DNA of 64,000 nucleotides from Oscillospiraceae bacterium (GTDB taxonomy: Bacteria > Bacillota_A > Clostridia > Oscillospirales > Oscillospiraceae), in assembly GCA_017939025.1 (NCBI GenBank), contig JAGBAI010000071.1, positions 1 to 64,000 on the forward strand. The letters run 5' to 3'. Positions 1-7,240 of this stretch are shown here, in pieces. Position 1 is the first letter of the stretch. Every line of letters starts with the position of its first letter. The translations under genes and the position numbers were made by a program. Below the pieces are notes generated by a model that ran no database searches, was not told the DNA's origin, and saw only the letters and a program-made list of their open reading frames with translations.

Positions 1-90
1 AAATGAAACTATTTCAGTTTCATTTGAAAGACACCGCCTTTTGGCGTTGTCGATTCTGATATTTTCGGAATAGAAAATATCAGAATCCCG
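1..90. repeat. Three consecutive inverted repeats at the window edge
   Basis: Three hairpins can be drawn back to back. The first is a 10-bp perfect stem (AAATGAAACT paired with AGTTTCATTT, 1-25). The second is an imperfect stem around GACACCGCC/GGCGTTGTC (30-51). The third is a 14-bp perfect stem (GATTCTGATATTTT, 52-65, with 74-87) and an 8-nt loop. No coding frame fits. They could be terminators of a gene outside the window or a small palindromic element; the left side is cut off. Confidence 0.55.
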
Positions 91-108
91 TCTCATTATG
101 ATCTTCAT

Positions 109-145
109 ATTAAAAACTTCAAGCCTTCGGCTTAAAGTTTTTAAT
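109..145 (-). terminator. Terminator of the ATP-grasp gene
   Basis: Just beyond the stop codon of the minus-strand ATP-grasp gene is an inverted repeat whose outer arms are ATTAAAAACT and AGTTTTTAAT, with an inner AAGCC/GGCTT stem. Read on the minus strand it ends in a T-run, as a rho-independent terminator does. Confidence 0.65.
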
Positions 146-157
146 TGAATATCAGTA

Positions 158-1348
158 TTAGTACTGAGCAGCCAGATCCTCGTAGAAGGCCATCATTTCC
201 TCTTCGGTGTCGAAGTTGGCAACGTACATCTGGTTTGCCATGGCGCCGGACAGAGCGTCGGGGATGCGGCCCCACATGACCATCTTCTGACCATACTTCA
301 TCATGACTTCGTAATCATCCAGCTTGTAGGCCTTGCCGTCGCGGCGGCCGTAGAAGGCGCAGTAGTGGTGGTTGCCGGTGCCCTTGGTGTCGCAGTCGAA
401 GGCGATCATGTCAGCCCAGATCTTATAGACGTCGGTCTCCTGGGAGTAGTTGTACATCTCGGGAGTGAAGCCGCCGGCGGGACGCATGTTGACTTCCAGA
501 CCCAGCACATCGCCCTTCTTGCCCAGACCCTCCTGATCCTCGTTCAGGACGAAGAACTCCAGATGGATGAAGCGGGACTTAACGCCGAAGGACTTGACGG
601 TAGCCAGACCAGCCTGACGGATCTTCTCGGGCAGCTCCTTGACCAGATAGTAGACAGAGTCGCCGTTCTCGTTGACGATGTCCATCAGAGACAGGGGGGT
701 GATGTTGCCGGACTCGAAGAGCATGTTGCCCTGAGAGTCCACGATGCCGTCAAAGGTCTGAACATAGCCGTTGACGAACTCTTCCATGATGTAGACGTTG
801 TTGTCCTTGGTGTTGATGAACCACTGGACATCCTCATCGGAGCGCAGCTTGTAGGTGTTGTTGGCGCCGACACCGTTGTCGGGCTTGACGACGACAGGAT
901 AGCCAACCATGTGAGCGAACTCCAGAGCATCCTCCAGACCCTCCACCAGATGATAACGGGCGGTGGGCAGACCGGCCTTGGCGTAGTATTCCTTCATGGC
1001 GGACTTGTACTTGATCTTGTCCATCTCATGGAGCTTGGGGCCGGTGGTGATGTTGAACTCGGTCCGGAGCCAGGCGTCACGCATCAGCCAGTACTCGTTG
1101 TTGGATTCCAGCCAGTCGATCTTGCCGTACTTGAAGGTGAAGAAGGCGACAGCCTTGAACACTTCGTCGTTGTTCTCCAGAGAGGAGACCTTGTAGTACT
1201 CATGCAGGGAATCCTTCAGCTCGGGCATCAGATCATCGTAGGGGCAGTCGCCGATGCCCAGAACACGCATGCCGTTGTTCTTCAGCTCACGGCAGAACTT
1301 CCAGTAAGTCAGAGGAAAGTTGGGGGAAATGAAAATAAAGTTTTTCAT
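158..1348 (-). CDS. ATP-grasp family carboxylate-amine ligase
   Basis: This 396-residue soluble protein has the ATP-grasp fold, whose members form an acyl phosphate from a carboxylate with ATP and pass it to a nucleophile, often an amine. The N-terminal third (1-100) is a pre-ATP-grasp Rossmann-like region starting FIFISPNFP. The nucleotide-binding part has YPVVVKPDNGVGA with the likely ATP lysine K155, then IMEEF (about 187-191). The metal-binding acidic residues sit in LGLEVNMRPAGG (E285, N287). This last block resembles carbamoyl-phosphate-synthase-like and peptide-ligase ATP-grasps. The substrate cannot be read from sequence. An AAGGAG site lies nine bases before the ATG. Two esterase genes lie upstream on the same strand, so a joint role in making or trimming a small amide or ester product is possible but is inference. 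Confidence 0.8.
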   Translation of the reverse strand: MKNFIFISPNFPLTYWKFCRELKNNGMRVLGIGDCPYDDLMPELKDSLHEYYKVSSLENNDEVFKAVAFFTFKYGKIDWLESNNEYWLMRDAWLRTEFNITTGPKLHEMDKIKYKSAMKEYYAKAGLPTARYHLVEGLEDALEFAHMVGYPVVVKPDNGVGANNTYKLRSDEDVQWFINTKDNNVYIMEEFVNGYVQTFDGIVDSQGNMLFESGNITPLSLMDIVNENGDSVYYLVKELPEKIRQAGLATVKSFGVKSRFIHLEFFVLNEDQEGLGKKGDVLGLEVNMRPAGGFTPEMYNYSQETDVYKIWADMIAFDCDTKGTGNHHYCAFYGRRDGKAYKLDDYEVMMKYGQKMVMWGRIPDALSGAMANQMYVANFDTEEEMMAFYEDLAAQY

Positions 1349-1389
1349 TGGAGTTTGCTCCTTTTCTGTTTGATTTCAAATACGTTTGC

Positions 1390-1468
1390 GTAGGGGCCGA
1401 TGCCCACATCGGCCCATGACAGGGATTGGAATTTATGGAAAAGGGGCGATGTGGGCATCGCCCCCTAC
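1390..1468. repeat. Double-hairpin intergenic repeat (family B)
   Basis: Two 26-base arms (1390-1415 and 1443-1468) are near-perfect inverted copies of each other, starting GTAGGGGC and ending GCCCCTAC. Each arm is itself a palindrome around CGATG-CCCA-CATCG. The element fills the gap between the ATP-grasp gene and the first esterase. A similar double hairpin lies at 29664-29739 and a single-hairpin version at 3366-3390. There is no coding content. It may be a non-autonomous mobile element or a REP-type sequence. Confidence 0.75.
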
Positions 1469-1484
1469 GGATTACATGGTCAGA

Positions 1485-2237
1485 TCAGCCCAGCAGCCAG
1501 GGCAGGTAGGTAGGCACCATCTTGTGCCACCAGGGCCAGTCGTGGTTGACATCGTGGCCCCAGTAATCGAACCGGGTGGGGATGCCCTTCTGGGCGCAGA
1601 CGGTGTCCAGCTTCCGGGTGGACTCCAGCAGGGGTTCCTCCCAGGCACCCTGACCGATGACGATCAGGCTCTTCTGGTTGCGGTACATATCCATGTAGAA
1701 GTGGTCATGGGGCATATTGGCCAGGTAGAATACGGGGCAGTTGTTGTAAACCAAATCATCACAGTAATCGCCAAAGAATTCCTTGTTATCGTACAGGCCG
1801 GAGATGGCAAAGCAGCGGTCGAACAGGTCGGGACGGCGGTAGTACAGATTGCCGGCGTGCATGGCACCCATGGAGGCACCGAAGGTCATAATGCCCTGAT
1901 CGTAGCCGTTGGCCAGACCTGCGGTATGCTTGATGGCGGGAACCAGTTCCGTGGTGATGTAGTTGAACCAGCGCTCGTGGTTCTCGATACGCCAGCGGTT
2001 GTCAGCACCCTGTGCGGCCCAGGCCTCGTTGTCGATGGTATCGCAGGAGAAGACCATCACTTCGCCGGACTCAATCCAGGGAGCCCAGGTCTGGTGCATA
2101 TTAAAGCCCTCGAAGTCCATAAACCGGCCGGCCTGGCAGGGAATGAACAGAACAGGCTTACCGGCATGGCCGTAGACCTTGTACTCCATCCAGCGGTTTA
2201 GGTGACCGCTCCAATGCTTTTCGTAACGAATTTCCAT
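1485..2237 (-). CDS. Esterase, alpha/beta-hydrolase fold
   Basis: This 250-residue protein looks like a serine esterase of the esterase-D-like group. The nucleophile elbow is GASMG at residues 120-124 (Ser122). A likely catalytic histidine lies near the C-terminus in GHDVNHDW (His228 or His232). The N-terminal part carries the strand PVLFIPCQAG typical of the fold. No signal peptide is visible, so it is probably cytosolic. An AGGAG site precedes the ATG. It lies downstream of a second, unrelated-looking esterase and upstream of the ATP-grasp gene on the same strand, each pair separated by a palindromic element. The natural substrate is unknown; acyl or carbohydrate esters are both possible. 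Confidence 0.8.
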   Translation of the reverse strand: MEIRYEKHWSGHLNRWMEYKVYGHAGKPVLFIPCQAGRFMDFEGFNMHQTWAPWIESGEVMVFSCDTIDNEAWAAQGADNRWRIENHERWFNYITTELVPAIKHTAGLANGYDQGIMTFGASMGAMHAGNLYYRRPDLFDRCFAISGLYDNKEFFGDYCDDLVYNNCPVFYLANMPHDHFYMDMYRNQKSLIVIGQGAWEEPLLESTRKLDTVCAQKGIPTRFDYWGHDVNHDWPWWHKMVPTYLPWLLG

Positions 2238-2274
2238 AAAATTATATTTCTCCTAAAAATTTTAGTTTTTTGAG

Positions 2275-2433
2275 TCAAAGCCTTCCCCCTCGGGGGAAGG
2301 TGGCACGGCGAAGCCGTGACGGATGAGGGGCCTGCATGGTGCGTATTTGCCAGAGGCAGGCAACATGAAGAACTGGGGACGGCACCTCTCATCAGTCAAA
2401 AATCAAAGATTTTTGACATAGGGGGAAGCTTTG
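2275..2433. repeat. MITE-like element with terminal inverted repeats (family A)
   Basis: The element has ends CAAAGCCTTCCCCCT and AGGGGGAAGCTTTG, inverted copies with a one-base gap. Inside are a CCTTCCCC/GGGGAAGG hairpin, a CACGGC-GAA-GCCGTG hairpin, and a GTCAAAAATC/GATTTTTGAC hairpin near the right end (2395-2417). It fills the gap between the two esterase genes and has no coding capacity. A shorter relative with the same internal order lies at 60887-60980. Confidence 0.75.
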
Positions 2434-2448
2434 GGCGCTCCTGCACCA

Positions 2449-3204
2449 TTAAAGGCCAAGGCAGTCCATAAAAATGGGGATCTGCTTTTCCCAGCTGGCT
2501 TCACTATGGTTGCCGCCGGGGACGATCCGCAATGCCAGGTTGACTCTCTTGGCCAGCAGCAGGTGAGCGGTGGAGATCATGGATTCCTGGGTGGCGGCGT
2601 GGTTGAACATCTCATTTTCGCCGTAGTCCATATAGATGGCGGTATCCCGGCGGATATGGGCCCGGGCCACCATTTCCAGCACCTTACCGGGGCTGACCCA
2701 GAGGCTGGGAGACAGGCAGGCTGCCCGCTGGAAAATGTGATTATAAGTGGTGGCACCGTACAGGGCCATCAGGCCGCCCATGGAAGAACCGGCGATGATG
2801 GTGTTTTTCCGGTCGGGAAGGGTACGATAGGTTTCGTCGATATAGGGCTTCAGGGTGCGGATCAGCCAGTTCATCATAATGCTGCCTTTGCCCTTGATGT
2901 GGCCGTGCTCGGAATTGGTATAGGTCAGAGGGGAGTATTCCACCAGGCGGCGGTTGCCCTCGTGATTGCATTCAATGCCAACGATGATCAGATCGTGGTG
3001 ATTCTCTGCCATATATTTTGCCATACCCCAGGACTTGCCGAAGGTGGCATCTTCATCGAAGAACACATTATGACCGTCGAACATATACATGACGGGGTAG
3101 CGCTTGTCTGTGTTTGCTTCATAGTCATCCGGCAGACAGATATAAGCCCGGCGGGGCTTGGCACCGGAAAGTTTGGGAATGGTCACATCCCATTTTTTAA
3201 CCAT
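2449..3204 (-). CDS. Esterase, alpha/beta-hydrolase (Fes/esterase-D-like)
   Basis: This is a 251-residue putative serine esterase. The elbow GSSMGG spans residues 139-144 (Ser141). The early region has RRAYICLPDDYE and RYPVMYMFDGHN, the typical start of esterase-D/enterochelin-esterase-like folds, and the late GGNHSEASW supplies a catalytic histidine. I place the start at the ATG at 3204 because GGAGG lies about nine bases before it. An in-frame ATG 36 bases further upstream (3240) would fall only a few bases after the expected transcription start. A minus-strand promoter at 3253-3281 serves it. It probably leads a short unit with the next esterase and the ATP-grasp gene. Confidence 0.82.
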   Translation of the reverse strand: MVKKWDVTIPKLSGAKPRRAYICLPDDYEANTDKRYPVMYMFDGHNVFFDEDATFGKSWGMAKYMAENHHDLIIVGIECNHEGNRRLVEYSPLTYTNSEHGHIKGKGSIMMNWLIRTLKPYIDETYRTLPDRKNTIIAGSSMGGLMALYGATTYNHIFQRAACLSPSLWVSPGKVLEMVARAHIRRDTAIYMDYGENEMFNHAATQESMISTAHLLLAKRVNLALRIVPGGNHSEASWEKQIPIFMDCLGL

Positions 3205-3252
3205 TTGGTGATTTCCTCCGAAATTTGCATAGATATTCAAAATACATCCCTT

Positions 3253-3281
3253 AGTATAATTGGAAATTTACGGATTGTCAA
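3253..3281 (-). promoter_or_regulatory. Sigma-A-type promoter for the esterase unit
   Basis: On the minus strand, TTGACA (3281-3276) is followed after 17 bases by TATACT (3258-3253). Transcription would begin near 3246, giving a leader of about 42 bases before the ATG at 3204. Confidence 0.75.
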
Positions 3282-3365
3282 TAATTTAAATCAGAAAAAG
3301 TGCTTTTATACAAAATACATTTGTCCGTAATAGGCGGATGGGTGATAATGACGATAAAACGGAAA

Positions 3366-3390
3366 TGTAGGGCGGAGATTCCGCCCTACA
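3366..3390. repeat. Short palindrome (single-hairpin family B)
   Basis: TGTAGGGCGG and CCGCCCTACA are perfect inverted arms around a 5-base loop. It lies just past the stop codon of the PHP gene, between two genes read on the minus strand. It has no T-run on either side, so it is not a standard terminator. Confidence 0.65.
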
Positions 3391-3393
3391 ACA

Positions 3394-4179
3394 TCACAGT
3401 TTATGGAAGACTGGTTGCCTGCCTTCAAATGTGCAGACATATCCGAAAATATCCTTCAGAAGATTACAGGCTTCAAAAGAATACTGTCCTACCCGGTCTA
3501 TGTTATGAGCATCGGAGCCGACGGTGACAATCTCGCCACCCAGTTCCTTGAAACGCCGGAAGAAGTCTGCCGTTGGCAAAAAGCCGCCGCAGCGGTCCAC
3601 GCCACTGGTATTCATTTCCAGTCCTTTTCCTTTTGCGGCCAGAACCTTCAGAATCTCATCCACCACTTCCCGGTGCTCGGCATAGGGCAAAGGCCGGGGA
3701 GCGGGATGACATTTGGTTTTGCTGATATAGGTCAGATGCGCCAGCACATCAAAGTCATCGTGAAGGTTTACGCATTCCAAAGTGGCTTCCAGATACCGCT
3801 GCTCTGCCTGGAAAACAGTCTTGCCGCTCCACCAGGGCTCGAAATACACATCCAGATCATCCACAAAATGAATGGAGCCCAGTACGAAATCAAAGGGACG
3901 GCGCTTCAGATCCTTCTGAAACTGCTCCCGGTTGTCCACGGTCATGCCAAATTCCATCCCTAAGCGTATGGTCAGACCGGGAACGTCCAGCTGATCATAT
4001 TCTGCATGGTAGGCCTTTGTGTCGAAGGCCATGCAGCCCATCTGATCCAGAGGATCATAGTCCAGATGATCCGTAAAGCAGATCTCCTTCAGACCGGCAT
4101 TAAGCGCAGCCTTCGCCAGATCCAGACCGGTATCGTGTCCGTCAAAGGAGACACGGGAGTGCATGTGAAAGTCATACAT
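3394..4179 (-). CDS. PHP-domain phosphatase, histidinol-phosphatase (HisK) type
   Basis: This 261-residue protein has the metal-binding motifs of the PHP family. HMHS is near the N-terminus, CFTDHLDYD follows, then LGSIHFVDD, VLAHLTY and a C-terminal SDAHNID. This set matches HisK-type histidinol-phosphate phosphatases, which act in the cytosol in histidine synthesis. No other his gene is present here, so it could instead hydrolyse another phosphomonoester. The start is the ATG at 4179: GGAGG lies correctly before it and it follows the mutY stop codon by one base, so the two genes are translated from one mRNA. A longer in-frame start (4230) would overlap mutY and add residues that do not look like the family. 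Confidence 0.85.
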   Translation of the reverse strand: MYDFHMHSRVSFDGHDTGLDLAKAALNAGLKEICFTDHLDYDPLDQMGCMAFDTKAYHAEYDQLDVPGLTIRLGMEFGMTVDNREQFQKDLKRRPFDFVLGSIHFVDDLDVYFEPWWSGKTVFQAEQRYLEATLECVNLHDDFDVLAHLTYISKTKCHPAPRPLPYAEHREVVDEILKVLAAKGKGLEMNTSGVDRCGGFLPTADFFRRFKELGGEIVTVGSDAHNIDRVGQYSFEACNLLKDIFGYVCTFEGRQPVFHKL

Positions 4180-4180
4180 T

Positions 4181-5215
4181 TTATAAATCCTCCCGGAATT
4201 GGCGGAATGCCGTGGGCAGGGCCGCCTCATTTTTGATCTCTTCTTCTGTAAGCCACTGGAAATTACCGCCCTTTTCCGTAACTTCCAGATAAATTCCTTT
4301 CATATTCCACTGAATATGGGTAAAAATATGCTTTTTTTCCGATTCCCGCAGGATATTCTTTGGGTGAAGGCCCCAGCTTTCCACCGTTGCCAGTGCCGCG
4401 GCGGTATCCAGTGTTCCGGTTACATTGGGATATTGCCAGAGTCCTGCCAGCAGACCCTTATCGGGGCGCTTTTCCAGGGCATAGGCATCATCACAGTTGA
4501 GAATGAATACCGTCCGATCCTCCTGACGCTTGGGCTTTTTGGGGGACTTTACAGGCAACTGCTCCGCAGTTCCGTGCCGGTAGCCCAGGCAGATTTCGCA
4601 GCAGGGACAATGTTCACAGTCCGGTGCCCGGTTGGGGCCGCAGAGGGTGGCGCCCAGTTCCATCAGAGCCTGGGTAAATTCTCCGGATTCGGATGGATAA
4701 ATCTCTGCAAGAGCCTGCTGTACCTTCTTTTTTGTGGCGGGCAGGTCGATGGGGGAGGGATCATCTGCCAGCCGGGAACAGACCCGGAGCACATTGCCGT
4801 CCACTGCCGGGGTAGGCAGGCCGAAGGCGATGGAGCAGACAGCGCCAGCCGTATATTCCCCGACACCTGGCAGGGCCAAAACCTCCTCATAGGTGGTGGG
4901 AAAGCAGCCTCCATGCTTTTCCAGAATGACCTGGGCAGCTTTTTTCAGATTCCGAACCCGGCTGTAATAACCAAGACCCTCCCAGAGCTTGTGCAAGGCA
5001 TCGTCGTTACAGTTTGCCAGAGCATCGATGGTGGGCAGAGCGGTCAGAAACCGGGCGTAATATCCTTTTACTGCTTCCACCCGGGTCTGCTGGAGCATGA
5101 TTTCCGAGACCCAGATTCTGTAAGGCTCCCGGGTCTCCCGCCAGGGAAGCTGCCTTCGGTTTTGATGATACCAGGGCAGCAGGACTCCGGGGAGTTGTGC
5201 GAAACAATCTGTCAT
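4181..5215 (-). CDS. mutY: Adenine DNA glycosylase MutY
   Basis: This enzyme removes adenine mispaired with 8-oxoguanine or guanine in base excision repair. The 344 residues show the helix-hairpin-helix/GPD region LPGVGEYTAGA (115-125), the catalytic Asp139 in AVDGNV, and Glu38 in SEIMLQQT. A four-cysteine iron-sulfur loop has Cys192, 200, 203 and 209. The first spacing is C-x7-C, one longer than in E. coli. A C-terminal NUDIX-like 8-oxoG recognition domain starts around residue 225. AAGGAG precedes the ATG, and a good promoter lies at 5243-5271. It is co-transcribed with the PHP gene, one base downstream. Confidence 0.95.
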   Translation of the reverse strand: MTDCFAQLPGVLLPWYHQNRRQLPWRETREPYRIWVSEIMLQQTRVEAVKGYYARFLTALPTIDALANCNDDALHKLWEGLGYYSRVRNLKKAAQVILEKHGGCFPTTYEEVLALPGVGEYTAGAVCSIAFGLPTPAVDGNVLRVCSRLADDPSPIDLPATKKKVQQALAEIYPSESGEFTQALMELGATLCGPNRAPDCEHCPCCEICLGYRHGTAEQLPVKSPKKPKRQEDRTVFILNCDDAYALEKRPDKGLLAGLWQYPNVTGTLDTAAALATVESWGLHPKNILRESEKKHIFTHIQWNMKGIYLEVTEKGGNFQWLTEEEIKNEAALPTAFRQFREDL

Positions 5216-5242
5216 TATTATAAAAGCTCCTTGTTTTCGCTT

Positions 5243-5271
5243 ATTTTACTATAGGATCCGGAGGCAGTCAA
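5243..5271 (-). promoter_or_regulatory. Promoter of mutY
   Basis: Read on the minus strand, TTGACT (5271-5266), a 17-base spacer and TAAAAT (5248-5243). It faces away from the tRNA-Arg promoter, so this gap holds divergent promoters. Confidence 0.7.
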
Positions 5272-5332
5272 GGCGGCTTTTTCCCTAAAGAAAAGATAAA
5301 ATAAAAATTTTTGAAATTTTTGAAAAAAAGAC

Positions 5333-5361
5333 TTGCTTTTTTAAAAAGGATGTGCTAATAT
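5333..5361 (+). promoter_or_regulatory. Promoter of tRNA-Arg
   Basis: TTGCTT (5333-5338), a 17-base spacer and TAATAT (5356-5361). The first tRNA base is 20 bases after the -10 box, which fits a short 5' trailer to be processed. Confidence 0.7.
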
Positions 5362-5380
5362 ATCCAAGTCGTAAGGACAT

Positions 5381-5454
5381 GCGCCGATAGCTCAGTTGGA
5401 TAGAGTGACTGACTACGAATCAGTAGGTCGGGGGTTCGAGTCCCTTTCGGCGTA
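5381..5454 (+). tRNA. tRNA-Arg (anticodon ACG)
   Basis: A complete cloverleaf folds by eye. The acceptor stem GCGCCGA pairs with TCGGCGT, with a G-U first pair. The D arm is GCTC/GAGT. The anticodon stem ACTGA/TCAGT has loop CTACGAA, giving anticodon ACG (read as ICG, decoding CGU/CGC/CGA). The T arm has GTTCGAGTC in the loop region with two G-U pairs, and the discriminator is A5454. No CCA is encoded. A terminator hairpin follows at once, and the T arm and 3' end recur downstream in a tandem repeat. Confidence 0.93.
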
Positions 5455-5457
5455 TAT

Positions 5458-5493
5458 AAAAAAGAGGAAGCACAAAAGTGCTTCCTCTTTTTT
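5458..5493 (+). terminator. tRNA-Arg terminator
   Basis: A 16-bp stem runs from AAAAAAGAGGAAGCAC to its complement around an AAAA loop and ends in six Ts. It starts four bases after the tRNA. Confidence 0.9.
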
Positions 5494-5611
5494 ATATCAT
5501 CGAACGGGACTCGAATAATAAAATGTAAATGTCCGGTGGACATTTGCCCGATGCGGGCTGGACCGCATCGGCACCGAAGTGTAACGAGTCCCTTTCGGCG
5601 TACGTCCGGAT

Positions 5612-5641
5612 AAGGAAGCACAAAAGTGCTTCCTCTTTTTT
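5612..5641 (+). terminator. Duplicate copy of the tRNA terminator
   Basis: The same AAGGAAGCAC-AAAA-GTGCTTCCT hairpin and T-run as at 5458-5493, in the second unit of the 148-bp repeat. Confidence 0.75.
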
Positions 5642-5762
5642 ATACCATCGAACGGAACTCGAATAATAAAATGCAAATGTCCGGTGGATATTTGCCCGAT
5701 GCGGGCTGGACCGCATCGCCAACAGCGTGCAAAAGATCCCTTTCGGCAAGGTTACCTTACGC

Positions 5763-5791
5763 TTGCTTTCTGGTGAGATCTGTGATAGAAT
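5763..5791 (+). promoter_or_regulatory. Promoter of the stand-alone sugar transferase
   Basis: TTGCTT (5763-5768), a 17-base spacer and TAGAAT (5786-5791), about 50 bases before the ATG at 5842. Confidence 0.7.
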
Positions 5792-5841
5792 AACCAAAAT
5801 ATCGAAATCTGCGCAGAAATACAAAGGATGTGCTGTTATTT

Positions 5842-7236
5842 ATGAAAAAACTCAGCCGGGGTGCTTATGAGGACACCAAGGGCTTCCTCCGGGTGGCGGA
5901 AACGCTGCTGGAGGTGGCGATCCTTACGGTGATCTATTATATTGTATGGAAAAATGGATATGAGTTCTTCTCCTTTGCCTATATGGGCAAATATGTGCTC
6001 ATGGGCATCTATGCGATCTTGTTGTATGCTTTTTTCCAGAACTCGGAATGTACCATGTTCGGCCAGCTGAACCGGGTGGATCTGTTTATCGGACAGGTGA
6101 TTTCTCTGTTTATCGTGAACTTTGTCACCTATTTCCAGCTCTGCCTGATTGAAGAGAAGCTGTTGGCGGTTACACCGATGCTGATTCTGTTCGGCATTGA
6201 ACTTGTTGTGGCACTGCTGTTGATCCTGGCGTATACCACGCTGTATCATAAGCTCTACGCCCCCCACGATATGCTGCTGATTTACGGCAACAAACGGGGT
6301 GTGGGGCTGAAAATCAAAATGGATTCCCGGAAGGATAAGTATAACATCAGCAAGCTGATCTGCGTGGACGAGGGGTATGATAAAATCGTCCAGGAGATTC
6401 CCAAGTATGATGCGGTGATCCTCAACGATGTGCCCGGTGCTATCCGCAATGATATTCTGAAATTCTGCTACCGCTGGCGGATCCGAACCTATGTGGCACC
6501 GAAGCTGACGGACATTATGATTCGCGGTGCAAAGAATATCACCCTCTTTGATACTCCGCTGCTGCTTGTGAAGGGTACCGGCCTGACTCCGGCCCAACGG
6601 GTGGCTAAGCGGGCTATGGACATCCTTCTGTCCAGCCTGGCGCTGCTGGTGTTTGCCATTCCCATGGTACTGGTGGCAATTGCAATCAAGCTGGAGGATG
6701 GCGGCCCGGTATTCTTTAAGCAGAAGCGTATGACCCGGGGCGGACGGGAATTTGATATTCTCAAGTTCCGCAGCATGATCGTGGACGCGGAAAAGTACCA
6801 GGGTGCGGTGCTGGCTACTGAGGACGATCCCCGGATCACCAAAGTGGGCAAGTTCATCCGGGCTACCCGTCTGGACGAGATCCCACAGATCCTGAACATC
6901 TTCAAGGGTGATATGAGCATTGTGGGTCCCCGGCCTGAGCGGAAAGTCATTGCGGACGAATACTGCAAGGATATCCCGGAATTTGCCTACCGGCTGAAGG
7001 TACGGGGTGGACTGACCGGATACGCCCAGATCTACGGAAAATATAATACCAGTCCCTATGACAAGCTGCGGCTGGACATGATGTATATTGAAAATTATTC
7101 TCTGATGCTGGATATCAAGCTGATCATTCTGACGCTGCGGATCATTTTCAGCAAAGAGAGTACCGAGGGCATTGATGTGGCAAAGGAAAACGAACGCCTG
7201 GCAGAGCAGCTGCTGAAGGATATGGAAGAAAAATAA
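5842..7236 (+). CDS. Polyprenyl-phosphate sugar-1-phosphate transferase (WbaP/EpsE type)
   Basis: This 464-residue membrane protein would start glycan synthesis by moving a sugar-1-phosphate from a UDP-sugar to undecaprenyl phosphate. The N-terminal half has four to five hydrophobic segments (to about residue 130) and a Rossmann-like CoA-binding-type domain. A further hydrophobic helix follows at about 255-280. The C-terminal catalytic domain has PVFFKQKRM, FDILKFRSM, ATRLDEIPQ and DMSIVGPRPE, the signatures of bacterial sugar transferases. I use the ATG at 5842; the in-frame GTG at 5830 sits almost on the AAAGGA site. It has its own promoter and terminator and lies some 13 kb from the main polysaccharide locus, so its sugar and polymer are unknown. 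Confidence 0.88.
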   Translation: MKKLSRGAYEDTKGFLRVAETLLEVAILTVIYYIVWKNGYEFFSFAYMGKYVLMGIYAILLYAFFQNSECTMFGQLNRVDLFIGQVISLFIVNFVTYFQLCLIEEKLLAVTPMLILFGIELVVALLLILAYTTLYHKLYAPHDMLLIYGNKRGVGLKIKMDSRKDKYNISKLICVDEGYDKIVQEIPKYDAVILNDVPGAIRNDILKFCYRWRIRTYVAPKLTDIMIRGAKNITLFDTPLLLVKGTGLTPAQRVAKRAMDILLSSLALLVFAIPMVLVAIAIKLEDGGPVFFKQKRMTRGGREFDILKFRSMIVDAEKYQGAVLATEDDPRITKVGKFIRATRLDEIPQILNIFKGDMSIVGPRPERKVIADEYCKDIPEFAYRLKVRGGLTGYAQIYGKYNTSPYDKLRLDMMYIENYSLMLDIKLIILTLRIIFSKESTEGIDVAKENERLAEQLLKDMEEK

Positions 7237-7240
7237 GCAA

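Larger units (their letters stand above)
5437..5747. repeat. 148-bp tandem repeat derived from the tRNA-Arg 3' end
   Basis: The stretch starting CGAGTCCCTTTCGGCGTA in the tRNA recurs at 5585, and a decayed version recurs at about 5734, all spaced by 148 bases. Each unit holds the tRNA 3' end, a terminator hairpin (AGGAAGCAC-AAAA-GTGCTTCCT plus T-run), an inverted fragment of the T arm (CGAACGGGACTCGAA), the palindrome AAATGTCC-GGT-GGACATTT and the palindrome CGATGCGG-GCTGGA-CCGCATCG. Copies differ at scattered bases. No protein frame in it is credible. This accounts for the 5455-5750 part of the long gap before the sugar transferase gene. Confidence 0.85.

Noticed and set aside
365..1393. A 342-codon plus-strand open frame opposite the ATP-grasp gene
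   Set aside because: Val/Leu/Asp-rich shadow translation; the ATP-grasp motifs on the minus strand explain the coding signal.
3394..4179. The PHP gene as a DNA polymerase X/III-type exonuclease domain
   Set aside because: The 261-residue length and HMHS...LGSIHFVDD...SDAHNID pattern fit HisK-type phosphatases; no polymerase domain is attached.
5437..5747. The 148-bp direct repeats as a CRISPR array
   Set aside because: The unit is far too long, has no short repeat-spacer pattern, and is derived from the tRNA 3' end and terminator.
5492..5824. A 110-codon minus-strand open frame across the tRNA-linked repeats, with a segment that reads like a protein family name hit (TPKGTRTPDLLIRSQS)
   Set aside because: This is the antisense translation of the tRNA T arm and anticodon stem, a well-known source of spurious proteins; there is no real gene.
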